From UBA961 sp049426725 (GTDB lineage Bacteria; Bacteroidota; Ignavibacteria; Kapaibacteriales; UBA961), in the NCBI GenBank assembly GCA_049426725.1, contig JBMSYN010000008.1, positions 1 to 64,000 of the forward strand: a stretch of 64,000 bases of DNA, given 5' to 3'. The position numbers and the translations under genes are program-made. The notes beneath the pieces are model-generated. The model ran no database searches, was not told where the DNA came from, and was given only the letters and a program-made list of their open reading frames with translations. Shown here piece after piece: positions 46,475 to 55,297 of the stretch. The first letter of the stretch is position 1. Every line of letters begins with the position of its first letter.

Positions 46475-47044
46475 ATGAAGATTCATTATAATTCTCCGGT
46501 CATCCTTACATTTTCACTCATCGCTTTTGCCGTGATGATTTTGTCTACAATGACCGGCGGCATGTCTACAACAGCTTTGTTCACCGCATGGCCTTCCGGC
46601 ATATTCAATCCCTTGAGCTATCTGAGAATGTTCACACATGTGCTTGGTCATGTTTCATGGGAACATCTCTTCGGAAATCTTACTTTGATTCTTCTCATTG
46701 GTCCATTGCTAGAAGAAAAATATGGTTCCAAAACAATGCTTGTAATGATTGCAATCACTGCTCTCTTCACGGGAATCATAGCCATATTTTTTACCAATAC
46801 AGGTCTGCTCGGTGCAAGTGGCATTGTGTTCATGCTCATTTTGCTCAGTTCATTTGCAAATATCAAAAGCGGACATATACCACTCACATTTGTCATCATT
46901 GTTGCATTGTTTCTTGGGAAAGAATTCCTCGCATCATTCAAACCAGATGCCATTTCACAATTTGCTCATATATTGGGGGGTATTTGCGGAAGTATATTTG
47001 GATTTATTCATACCGATCATAAAAGGAAAGGAAGACAATCATGA
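46475..47044 (+). CDS. rhomboid-family intramembrane serine protease
   Basis: A 189-residue six-helix membrane protein with the rhomboid catalytic features: HLFGN (H64 to N68), nucleophile S115 in LGASGIVF, and base H165 in FAHILGG. It is compact, with no extra domain. Bacterial rhomboids cleave transmembrane segments of client proteins; its client is unknown. It lies between the WG-repeat lipoprotein and arfB, and shares ATGA with arfB. Confidence 0.87.
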   Translation: MKIHYNSPVILTFSLIAFAVMILSTMTGGMSTTALFTAWPSGIFNPLSYLRMFTHVLGHVSWEHLFGNLTLILLIGPLLEEKYGSKTMLVMIAITALFTGIIAIFFTNTGLLGASGIVFMLILLSSFANIKSGHIPLTFVIIVALFLGKEFLASFKPDAISQFAHILGGICGSIFGFIHTDHKRKGRQS

Positions 47045-47481
47045 ATCAAAGATTATTGCGCATCAATGAACGGTATAGCATACCTGAAGATGTTCTCACT
47101 TTTAAAACAGCTCGTTCAACCGGACCTGGCGGACAAAATGTAAACAAAGTTGAATCAAAAGTGCGGCTCATTTACAATGTGTTCGCACACATCGAATTAC
47201 CGGCTGAAGTTCGCTTGCGATTACTCGCATTGACGGAGACAAAAGTCAATAAGGATGGTCTGATTGTCATTACAGAACAACGTGGGGCAAGCCAATATGA
47301 AAACAAAGAAATGGCTATCAAACAATTGAAAATGCTTATTAGAAAAGCACTCATAGAGCCAAAAGTACGCAAGGCAACGGCACCAACACGATTATCGAAA
47401 GAGGAACGCTTGCATTCAAAGCATATCACCAGCAAAAAGAAGGAAACGAGAAGAAAAAGGATAGACATTGATGAAGACTGA
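47041..47481 (+). CDS. arfB: alternative ribosome-rescue factor B (peptidyl-tRNA hydrolase)
   Basis: ArfB releases peptides from ribosomes stalled without a stop codon. The 146-residue protein has the RF-1 catalytic GGQ (residues 30-32 in STGPGGQNVNKVESKVRL). Its C-terminal tail is very basic (KHITSKKKETRRKRI), suited to threading the empty mRNA channel. It lacks the stop-codon recognition domain of release factors. Coupled by ATGA to the rhomboid gene and overlapping the desaturase start by 11 bases. Confidence 0.93.
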   Translation: MNQRLLRINERYSIPEDVLTFKTARSTGPGGQNVNKVESKVRLIYNVFAHIELPAEVRLRLLALTETKVNKDGLIVITEQRGASQYENKEMAIKQLKMLIRKALIEPKVRKATAPTRLSKEERLHSKHITSKKKETRRKRIDIDED

Positions 47482-48943
47482 TGTCATTGTGATCGGATCC
47501 GGAATAGGCGGCATGAATGCAGCAATGCAATTGGCTGCAAAAGGGTATGCGGTCAGCATCATTGAAAAGCGATCCGAATCTGGCGGAAAAATGCGCCGTG
47601 TTCACTTTGATGATTGCATATTCGATGCCGGTCCATCACTTATAACCATGCCTTTCATCTTAAAAGATGCCTTTGAGCAAACAGGCGTCAAATTAGATGG
47701 ATATCTTTCTCTGCTTCCTATTGATCCGATATGTCATTATCGCTGGCTGGATGGAACGAAATATGATTGTTATTCGAATCCATACAAACGCAATGAAGAA
47801 ACTGAAAGGGTCTTTGGAAAACAATCAATGAAAGAAATGAATGCATATCTCGCGCATTCGGGCAAAGTCTACCATGCAACAAAAGATGTTTTTTTATTTC
47901 ATCCATTTGATGGATTCAAAGAATTCTTAAAAAGCAAGAATCTCTCATTGTTACCAGCACTTCCTTCTTTGAAATTCACGCAAAAGTTTCATGCATTCAA
48001 TGCTGAAATGTTTACAAATCCCAAACTCATTCAACTTTTTGATCGATTTGCAACCTATAATGGATCTTCACCTTTTTTGGCACCCGCTACTTTGATGGTC
48101 ATCCCATTCATTGAATGTGAATATGGTGGTTGGTACCCTCAAGGTGGCATCTATGCAATTGCTGAAGCTTTTCATAAAAGATGTATTGAATTGGGAGTGA
48201 AATTTCATTTTAACAAAGATGTCACATCCATCAGAACCAATGGAAATATAGCACTTGGTGTTTCAACAAAAGACGGAGATTTTTTTCAAGCTGATCATAT
48301 CATCTCAAATGCAGATGTATTTCATGCACAACATACATTGCTTGCAAAAAAAGAATTTAAAAAGCCCGAGCTCTCAACTTCGGGTTTTGTCATGCTTATT
48401 CCCATGCTTGAAAATCCATTTTCAATGTCACATCATACAGTTCTATTTTCTGATGCATATCAACAAGAGTTCAGTTTGATATTCAATGATAAATCTGCAC
48501 CGGAAGAAATGACTGTCTATATTAGCGTCTCAAGTAAAACAGACTCAACGCAATCAAAGAATGGAAAAGAGAATTGGTTTGTGCTTGTGAATACTCCGCC
48601 TACTTCATCAAATGGCGAATGGACTTCGCACCGGAAAGAATCATATAAACAGTCCATTCTTTCAATGATTGAACGCTTTTTACCAGGCATGCGATCTTAT
48701 ATGGCTGCCGAACCTACCATCATCAGTCCGGACGATTTTTCTTCTGAATTTCATGCCACGGGTGGATCGCTTTATGGTTCATCTTCAAATTCGATGTTTA
48801 GTGCATTTCTCAGACCCAAGAACAAAGATCCACGCATCAGCAATCTCTATCATTGCGGAGGTAGCGCTCATCCCGGAGGTGGAATTCCACTCGTGATTTT
48901 ATCGGGTCAATTCGCCGCAAGAGAAATAATCGCTAAGTCTTAA
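47471..48943 (+). CDS. CrtI-family phytoene desaturase-like FAD oxidoreductase
   Basis: A 490-residue flavoprotein. The N-terminal dinucleotide fold is VIGSGIGGMNAAMQLAAKG with an acidic strand end IIEKRSESGGKMR. The closing FAD motif is GGSAHPGGGIPLVILSGQFAAREI. CrtI-type enzymes desaturate or otherwise oxidise carotenoid precursors; CrtD- or CrtO-like roles are equally possible. No phytoene synthase or other carotenoid gene is nearby. ATG 47471 is chosen over a TTG one codon earlier. Confidence 0.8.
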   Translation: MKTDVIVIGSGIGGMNAAMQLAAKGYAVSIIEKRSESGGKMRRVHFDDCIFDAGPSLITMPFILKDAFEQTGVKLDGYLSLLPIDPICHYRWLDGTKYDCYSNPYKRNEETERVFGKQSMKEMNAYLAHSGKVYHATKDVFLFHPFDGFKEFLKSKNLSLLPALPSLKFTQKFHAFNAEMFTNPKLIQLFDRFATYNGSSPFLAPATLMVIPFIECEYGGWYPQGGIYAIAEAFHKRCIELGVKFHFNKDVTSIRTNGNIALGVSTKDGDFFQADHIISNADVFHAQHTLLAKKEFKKPELSTSGFVMLIPMLENPFSMSHHTVLFSDAYQQEFSLIFNDKSAPEEMTVYISVSSKTDSTQSKNGKENWFVLVNTPPTSSNGEWTSHRKESYKQSILSMIERFLPGMRSYMAAEPTIISPDDFSSEFHATGGSLYGSSSNSMFSAFLRPKNKDPRISNLYHCGGSAHPGGGIPLVILSGQFAAREIIAKS

Positions 48944-48966
48944 ATTCCACGCCTTGGGCAATTGGT

Positions 48967-48974
48967 TATCTTTG
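48967..48974 (+). promoter_or_regulatory. candidate -7 box upstream of the NagZ-like gene
   Basis: TATCTTTG agrees fully with TAnnTTTG and would start a transcript close to 48980, eight bases before the ATG at 48988. No TTTG is found at the expected -33 spacing, so this is weak support for an independent promoter within the 44-base gap. Confidence 0.3.
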
Positions 48975-48987
48975 TACTCATTTCCAA

Positions 48988-50595
48988 ATGAATCATATGT
49001 TGCCAGACCCACAATCCATGTCCAATGAACAATTGGCAGCTCAATGCATCATGCCTCGACTTGTTCCAAGAGATTATGTCGAACAAGAAGCATTGCGCGA
49101 AGAAATTGCACAACTCATTCAAAGAGGAATAGGAGGTTTTTGCGTGTTTCAAGGAGAAGCCGATGCAACTTCATTGCTTCTTCATGATTTACAACAGAAA
49201 TCTACCATCCCTTTATTGTTTAGCGCTGATTATGAACATGGTTTGCCAATGCGCCTCGAAGGTGGTACTGACATGCCACATGCAATGGCGATGATGCAAT
49301 CGGGATCTCCCGAAGCAACAAAAAAAGCCGCGGAGTTTATCGCAAAAGAAGCACGCACTATTGGTGTGCATTGGAATTTTGCTCCGGTTTGTGACATCAA
49401 TTCAAATCCCGAAAATCCCATCATCAATATTCGATCTTTTGGCGAAACATCTCATCAAGCAGAAAAGCATATTCAATCATATATTGAAGGCACTCAAGCA
49501 CAATCGGTATTGGCATGTGCAAAACATTTTCCCGGTCATGGCGATACATCCACAGATTCCCATTCGGTATTGCCACTCATTGATTGCAGTCTGCAAGAGC
49601 TTCAAGAAAGAGAATTTATTCCATTTAAGAGTGCCATAGATGCAGGCGTACGCTCCATCATGATCGGACATCTTGACATTCCATCAATTGATGATTCAGG
49701 AATTCCTGCTTCACTTTCTGCAGTCGTCATGAAAAACATATTGAGAAAAGAATGGGGATATGATGGTGTCATTGTAACAGATGCATTAGACATGCATGCG
49801 ATTAGCAAAACATATACATCCGCGGAAGCTACAATAGCTTGTCTGAAAGCCGGTGCAACAATTGCACTTGTACCCGATAATGCCATTGAAGCACTTGATG
49901 GATTGATACAATATGTTGAAGAACATCCTGAATTCAGAATAACACTCATCGAACAAGTTGAACGCATCTTTGCCGAGAAGACATGGTGTGGGTTGGAAAT
50001 AATACCGGCATTGCAGCATCCATTGTCGAGTCAAGTCATGGAAGAACATGCAATGCATGCACTTGACATAGCCAAAAAGGCATTGCGCATTCATGATCCC
50101 AAAAATATTCTTCCAATCCCCGATGCAAAACCATTTGCCGCTTTTGCCGTACTTGGCGATGAAACGCAATCTACATTGGACAAAGCAGTTGCATTGTTTC
50201 GTGTGATGGCTCAGTCACTTGAACAAGAATGTGATTTTGGATTCATCAATAAAGACATCTCATCCGATGAAGCAAAGGAATTGTCAGAGAACATAAAAGA
50301 TGTTGATACCGTGATTCTTGGTTTTTTAATGAAACCTCAATCATATAAAGGTCATATCGGCATACATCCTGCAATGCTCGAAGCAATCGACATCCTCTGT
50401 AAAGACAAAACAGTGATTGCGCTTCTACTTGGAAGTCCATATTTACATGATTGCATCAAAGCCGATGCCTATGTTTGCGCGTTTTCCGATGCTCTGCCAT
50501 CGCTTGCAGCTGCCGCATTGACATTATCCGGAAGAGCAATAGGTTCAGAATGGACGATGAATGATGCAGGAAGCTTTCATCCGGAGACACACTAA
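48988..50595 (+). CDS. nagZ: family 3 glycoside hydrolase, NagZ-type beta-N-acetylglucosaminidase
   Basis: NagZ removes GlcNAc from muropeptides during cell-wall recycling. The 535-residue protein has the NagZ loop KHFPGHGDTSTDSH (179-192), including the Asp-His dyad, and the nucleophile D265 (VTDALDMHAI). A C-terminal GH3_C-like domain beyond about 370 makes it longer than the 340-residue enterobacterial enzyme and more like the two-domain Bacillus form. There is no signal peptide, which fits cytoplasmic recycling together with murQ. Its TAA overlaps the next ATG by one base. Confidence 0.87.
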   Translation: MNHMLPDPQSMSNEQLAAQCIMPRLVPRDYVEQEALREEIAQLIQRGIGGFCVFQGEADATSLLLHDLQQKSTIPLLFSADYEHGLPMRLEGGTDMPHAMAMMQSGSPEATKKAAEFIAKEARTIGVHWNFAPVCDINSNPENPIINIRSFGETSHQAEKHIQSYIEGTQAQSVLACAKHFPGHGDTSTDSHSVLPLIDCSLQELQEREFIPFKSAIDAGVRSIMIGHLDIPSIDDSGIPASLSAVVMKNILRKEWGYDGVIVTDALDMHAISKTYTSAEATIACLKAGATIALVPDNAIEALDGLIQYVEEHPEFRITLIEQVERIFAEKTWCGLEIIPALQHPLSSQVMEEHAMHALDIAKKALRIHDPKNILPIPDAKPFAAFAVLGDETQSTLDKAVALFRVMAQSLEQECDFGFINKDISSDEAKELSENIKDVDTVILGFLMKPQSYKGHIGIHPAMLEAIDILCKDKTVIALLLGSPYLHDCIKADAYVCAFSDALPSLAAAALTLSGRAIGSEWTMNDAGSFHPETH

Positions 50596-51839
50596 TGGCA
50601 ATGCGCAATCCACTTCATTTGCCTCGCATTGAAGATGAAGATATTCATGTTCTGCTCAGAGCATTGAAGGATATTCTTCATGGAATGCTCATTGAAGAAA
50701 AAAGAGCTGATACTTCCATTCGACATGTTTTACGTACCGGGACTTTCTCAGCCGAACAACGATCACTCATCGTTGAATCAGGTTATGCGATGCTACGCAC
50801 ATGGGAAATACTGAAGGGAGCACCGTGGAAAGCGGAGCCAAAGCCAATGCATTATGTGGCATTATGGTTCACACTTGCCGGTGGCACAATTCCTGATGAA
50901 CTTCGAACTCGATATATTCCCGATGAACTTGAATCGCTTATCTCACATTGCGAGACAATCATTGAAGCGAAAGGAATCTTTGCCTTCTTTCCTGAATGGT
51001 TCAATGAACGGTGCATCAAAGAAATCGGAAAAGAAACATGGCATGATATTGCGATGTCGCAAATCGCCGAACCACGAGTATTCCTCAGAACCAATACACT
51101 CAAATGTACAAGAGATGTCCTCATTGACTCACTTGCAAAACATCATATCAAAGCAATTGTGATTCCTTTGAATGATACCGGAGTTGAAATAGCTTCATCC
51201 GATAAACTCTTCACGACCGATGTATTTCGGAATGGTATGTTTGAAATGCAAGATATCGCATCACAAATGATTGCACCCATGCTTCAAGCATTTCCCGGAC
51301 AGCGCATCATTGATGCATGTGCCGGGGAAGGTGGCAAGACATTGCATATTTCTGCATTGATGCAAAATAAAGGCAGATTGATTGCAATGGACATTCACGA
51401 ATACAAGTTGGAAGAACTCAAAAGAAGAGCTCGCAGAGCAGGTGCATGGAATATCGAAACAAGAGTAATTTCATCTTCAAAAGAAATCAAGAAATTAAAG
51501 TCTACTGCCGATTCCGTTTTGATAGATGCACCTTGCAGCGGAACTGGCGTGTTGAAGAGAAATCCAGACACACTCATGAAAAAAACCAATGCATCTATTG
51601 ATGAATTGATTGCAATTCAAGATCAGTTACTTATGTCATATAGCTCAATGGTCAAACCGGGTGGCAATCTTGTCTATGCATCATGCAGCATACTTCCATC
51701 AGAAGGTGAAGATCGTATTGAGTATTTTCTTGCATCTGAAAAAGGTCAACAATGGACACTAGAAGAAAGTAAAAGATGGTGTCCTGCAAAAGATGGCTTT
51801 GATGGCTTCTATGGCGCTCGTTTGCGTCGACATCCATAA
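50595..51839 (+). CDS. RsmB/NOL1-NSUN-type RNA cytosine-C5 methyltransferase
   Basis: A 414-residue SAM-dependent methyltransferase. The N-terminal half has the NusB-like helical fold of RsmB. The catalytic half shows DACAGEGGKTLHI (SAM site), VLIDAPCSGTGVLKRNPD (catalytic Cys in PCSGTG) and YASCSILPSEGE (second Cys). Homologues methylate cytosines in 16S rRNA; the exact target cannot be assigned. It starts at TAATG with the nagZ stop. Confidence 0.85.
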   Translation: MAMRNPLHLPRIEDEDIHVLLRALKDILHGMLIEEKRADTSIRHVLRTGTFSAEQRSLIVESGYAMLRTWEILKGAPWKAEPKPMHYVALWFTLAGGTIPDELRTRYIPDELESLISHCETIIEAKGIFAFFPEWFNERCIKEIGKETWHDIAMSQIAEPRVFLRTNTLKCTRDVLIDSLAKHHIKAIVIPLNDTGVEIASSDKLFTTDVFRNGMFEMQDIASQMIAPMLQAFPGQRIIDACAGEGGKTLHISALMQNKGRLIAMDIHEYKLEELKRRARRAGAWNIETRVISSSKEIKKLKSTADSVLIDAPCSGTGVLKRNPDTLMKKTNASIDELIAIQDQLLMSYSSMVKPGGNLVYASCSILPSEGEDRIEYFLASEKGQQWTLEESKRWCPAKDGFDGFYGARLRRHP

Positions 51840-51899
51840 GTCCATAAACTTTGCATCGGATTTCGTAATTTCCAACATCATTCACAGTATATCCCAAGC

Positions 51900-53450
51900 A
51901 TGAATCCCGAATCTCACATCATCAAAACCGCATTACTTAGCGTTTCAGACAAAACAGGCATAGTTGATCTTGCAAAAGAGCTCCATTCATTTGGAATTGA
52001 GTTGATTTCCACAGGCGGAACAGCAACACTACTTTTGGAAGCTGGTTTACCCGTAAAAAAAGTGAAAGATATCACCGGCTTTCCTGAAATCATGGATGGC
52101 AGAGTAAAGACATTGCATCCAAAGATTCATGGTGGATTGCTAGCCAGATTGAATAATCCTAAGCATAAAGAAGAAATGGAAGAACATGGGATCAATTCAA
52201 TTGATCTTGCCATTGTAAATTTATATCCATTCGAAAAGACTATTTCTCAACCCGGAATAGATCCCGAAACATGCATCGAAAATATCGATATTGGGGGTCC
52301 GGCAATGGTTCGTGCATCGGCAAAGAATTTTGAATGGACTGCCATAGTTGTAAATCCCAAGCATTATCAAGAATTGCTTGCACAATTGAAACAGGGATTA
52401 TGTTTGTCATTGCCTTTTCGGAAACTGCTTGCAGGCGAAGCATTTGCACATACTGCAAATTATGATGCCATGATTGCTCGCTGGTTTGCACAACAGCAAG
52501 GAATTACTTTTCCTGATTTGCTCACGCTGTCTTATCCGGTGGATCAATCACTTCGATATGGTGAGAATCCGCATCAACAAGCCACGCTCTATGGGTCTTT
52601 CACTTCCATGTTCACTCAATTGCATGGAAAAGAATTATCCTATAACAATATCATGGACATCGATGCCGCAGCTCGCATAGCACTTGAATTCGATGAGCCT
52701 TGCACAGTGATTGTCAAGCATAATAATCCATGCGGCGTGGGAATTGGCGAAAAACTTTCAGACGCATATCACAAGGCATTTGCAACAGATACCGTTTCAC
52801 CTTTCGGTGGTATTCTAGCATTTAACAGAGAAATTGATCTTGCAACTGCAGAAACGATTCACTCTCTTTTTGCAGAAGTATTGATTGCTCCTGCATTTTC
52901 TGATGATGCATTGGCATTGCTAACCAAAAAGAAAGATCGCAGACTACTACTGTGCAATTATGATGCACTGAGCCAAGCAATAAAGGGCATGCACATACGC
53001 AGTGTTGCGGGTGGTTTACTTATTCAACATGAAGATGCACAATTGCTCAATGAAGAAGCATTACATATTGTGACCGACCGCAAACCAACTATTGAAGAAT
53101 CAAAATCAATGGATTTTGCTTGGCGAATTGCAAAGCATGTAAAATCCAATGCAATAGTCTATGCTTCGTCTGATCGCACGCTCGCGATTGGTGCAGGACA
53201 AATGTCGCGCTTGGACTCAGCGCGCATTGCAGTCAAAAAAGCACAAGATGCCGGCATAGATCTCAAAGGTTGCGCTGTTGCATCTGATGCCTTTTTCCCA
53301 TTTGCCGATGGCATGTTGCAAGCAGTGGAAGCTGGCGCCACAGCAGTGATACAACCCGGCGGATCAGTGCGAGATGCAGAAGTGATAGCAGCTGCCAATG
53401 AACATCAAGTCACAATGATGCTCACAGGCATGAGACATTTCAGACATTAA
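51900..53450 (+). CDS. purH: bifunctional AICAR transformylase / IMP cyclohydrolase
   Basis: PurH carries out the last two steps of IMP synthesis. The 516-residue protein has the MGS-like cyclohydrolase domain (ALLSVSDKTGIVDLAKEL, STGGTATLL, EIMDGRVKTLHPKIHGG). The transformylase domain has RYGENPHQQATLY, VKHNNPCGVG (catalytic Lys-His) and AVASDAFFPFADGM. It ends with the conserved MRHFRH. It follows the methyltransferase by 60 bases without an evident consensus promoter. Confidence 0.96.
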   Translation: MNPESHIIKTALLSVSDKTGIVDLAKELHSFGIELISTGGTATLLLEAGLPVKKVKDITGFPEIMDGRVKTLHPKIHGGLLARLNNPKHKEEMEEHGINSIDLAIVNLYPFEKTISQPGIDPETCIENIDIGGPAMVRASAKNFEWTAIVVNPKHYQELLAQLKQGLCLSLPFRKLLAGEAFAHTANYDAMIARWFAQQQGITFPDLLTLSYPVDQSLRYGENPHQQATLYGSFTSMFTQLHGKELSYNNIMDIDAAARIALEFDEPCTVIVKHNNPCGVGIGEKLSDAYHKAFATDTVSPFGGILAFNREIDLATAETIHSLFAEVLIAPAFSDDALALLTKKKDRRLLLCNYDALSQAIKGMHIRSVAGGLLIQHEDAQLLNEEALHIVTDRKPTIEESKSMDFAWRIAKHVKSNAIVYASSDRTLAIGAGQMSRLDSARIAVKKAQDAGIDLKGCAVASDAFFPFADGMLQAVEAGATAVIQPGGSVRDAEVIAAANEHQVTMMLTGMRHFRH

Positions 53451-53462
53451 CACGGAATATTC

Positions 53463-55274
53463 GTGAAATTGCTCTTTAGAGTACTTGGTTATTTGAAACA
53501 ATTCAAGCTCCTGCTTGTTTTGTCAATCATACTAAATACACTGTTCTCAATCATGAGTACGGTGACCATCATCGTGATTCAGCCTGTCATGCAGGCATTG
53601 TTTGATCCCGCCTCAATACAAGCGATGAAAGCGCCCTCGGATGATGTTTCCTTTCAATTGAAAGAATGGTTTTTCAGAAATGTGATGAATCTCGTTCAAG
53701 GAGAAAGTCATTCAGAAACGCTATTCAAACTTGGACTTCTCATTATCACTTTGTTTGCACTCAAGAATTTGTCAAAGTATCTTGGGAATAATGTCAACAT
53801 ACGTTTGGGTGAAGGCGTAATCAAATCCATTCGCGATCAACTCTTCACAAAAATGGTAGGTCAATCAATTGAATATTTCAATAAGACAAAAGTTGGCGAT
53901 GGAATTTCGCTCATGTTCAATTCCGTGAGCATCATGAATAGCACCATCACTCCTTTGTTTTATTATTTGTTCAGACAACCTATTGAAATCATTTTATTTC
54001 TTGTCGTACTCATTACATATTCTCCTTATCTCACGATGATAGCTTTCAGCACAAGCATTGGAAGTTTATTGCTTGTTCGTTTTACAACAACTCCAATCAA
54101 GCGATATGCCCTTCGCATGCAAGAAGCCATTGCTCATCTTACACATGTGTTTCAGGAATTTTTGAGTGGGATAAGACTTGTCAAGTCCACAAGCAATGAG
54201 AAAAAAGCAGCTGAAATCTTCCACGAAGAAACCAGAAAATATGTCAGAACATCCGTCAAGAATCAGAAAGTGGTCGATCTCGTTCCGGCAATCAATGAAA
54301 TGCTCGCAATCATTTCACTCTGTGCAGTATTATTCATTGGAGGAAATGAAGTCTATGCCGGCAAGATGAAAGCTCATGAACTCATGACATTTCTTTTTGC
54401 GCTGTTCAGCATCATGGCTCCAATCGCACAACTCACAAGTACCCCGGCTACAATTCAAAAAGGATTGGTAGCGGCGGAAAGCATTTTCGCAGTTATGGAT
54501 AATCCACCATCTGTAAAAGATGGAGCGGATGAATGTAAAGTCTTTCATGAAGAAATTGCATTCAATGATGTGTCTTTTACGTATGATCAGTCCAAAATGG
54601 TTTTGAACCATGTTTGCATCACCATGAAAAAAGGACAAAAGATCGCACTGGTTGGACAAAGTGGATCAGGCAAATCCACCATGGGTGATTTAATCATCAG
54701 ATTATATGATCCAACATCCGGAAGCATCACCATCGATGGTCATAATATTCAAAACTATACTCTTGAATCATATCGATCATTATTCGGCATTGTCTCCCAA
54801 GATTCCTTCTTGTTCAATGATTCCATAGCCAATAATATCTTATTTGGTTCCAATGCTTCTCGTGAAGAAATCATAGAGTCAGCGAAGATTGCACATGCAC
54901 ATGAATTCATCGAAGCTTTGCCACAAGGATATGACACATATATCGGTGATCGTGGCGTTTTGCTTTCGGGAGGTCAAAGACAGCGCATTGCAATAGCACG
55001 GGCTCTTGCTCGCCGACCTGAAATCCTTATTTTTGACGAAGCCACTTCCGCACTTGATGCCGAATCTGAAAAATTTGTTCAAGAGGCAATTGCAGATGTC
55101 TTGAATAATCGAACAGCCCTGATCATCGCGCATCGACTATCCACCATCATCGATGCAGATTGCATTCATGTGTTTGATCAAGGTCGAATCGTGGAATCTG
55201 GCACACATCAAGAATTATTGGCACTCGGCGGAATCTATGCTTCCATGTGTGCATTGCAATCACTGGAAGCATAA
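53463..55274 (+). CDS. MsbA-like ABC exporter (lipid or drug)
   Basis: A 603-residue half-transporter with six N-terminal helices and one ATP-binding domain: Walker A GQSGSGKS (398-405, K404), Q-loop VSQDSFLF, signature LSGGQRQRIAIARA and Walker B ILIFDEATSALD. Its size and layout fit the lipid A-flippase/multidrug group and it probably works as a homodimer in the inner membrane. The start is GTG at 53463, only 12 bases after purH; no better ATG precedes the first helix. Substrate unproven. Confidence 0.88.
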   Translation: MKLLFRVLGYLKQFKLLLVLSIILNTLFSIMSTVTIIVIQPVMQALFDPASIQAMKAPSDDVSFQLKEWFFRNVMNLVQGESHSETLFKLGLLIITLFALKNLSKYLGNNVNIRLGEGVIKSIRDQLFTKMVGQSIEYFNKTKVGDGISLMFNSVSIMNSTITPLFYYLFRQPIEIILFLVVLITYSPYLTMIAFSTSIGSLLLVRFTTTPIKRYALRMQEAIAHLTHVFQEFLSGIRLVKSTSNEKKAAEIFHEETRKYVRTSVKNQKVVDLVPAINEMLAIISLCAVLFIGGNEVYAGKMKAHELMTFLFALFSIMAPIAQLTSTPATIQKGLVAAESIFAVMDNPPSVKDGADECKVFHEEIAFNDVSFTYDQSKMVLNHVCITMKKGQKIALVGQSGSGKSTMGDLIIRLYDPTSGSITIDGHNIQNYTLESYRSLFGIVSQDSFLFNDSIANNILFGSNASREEIIESAKIAHAHEFIEALPQGYDTYIGDRGVLLSGGQRQRIAIARALARRPEILIFDEATSALDAESEKFVQEAIADVLNNRTALIIAHRLSTIIDADCIHVFDQGRIVESGTHQELLALGGIYASMCALQSLEA

Positions 55275-55297
55275 ACTCTATCATCATTGGACATCAC

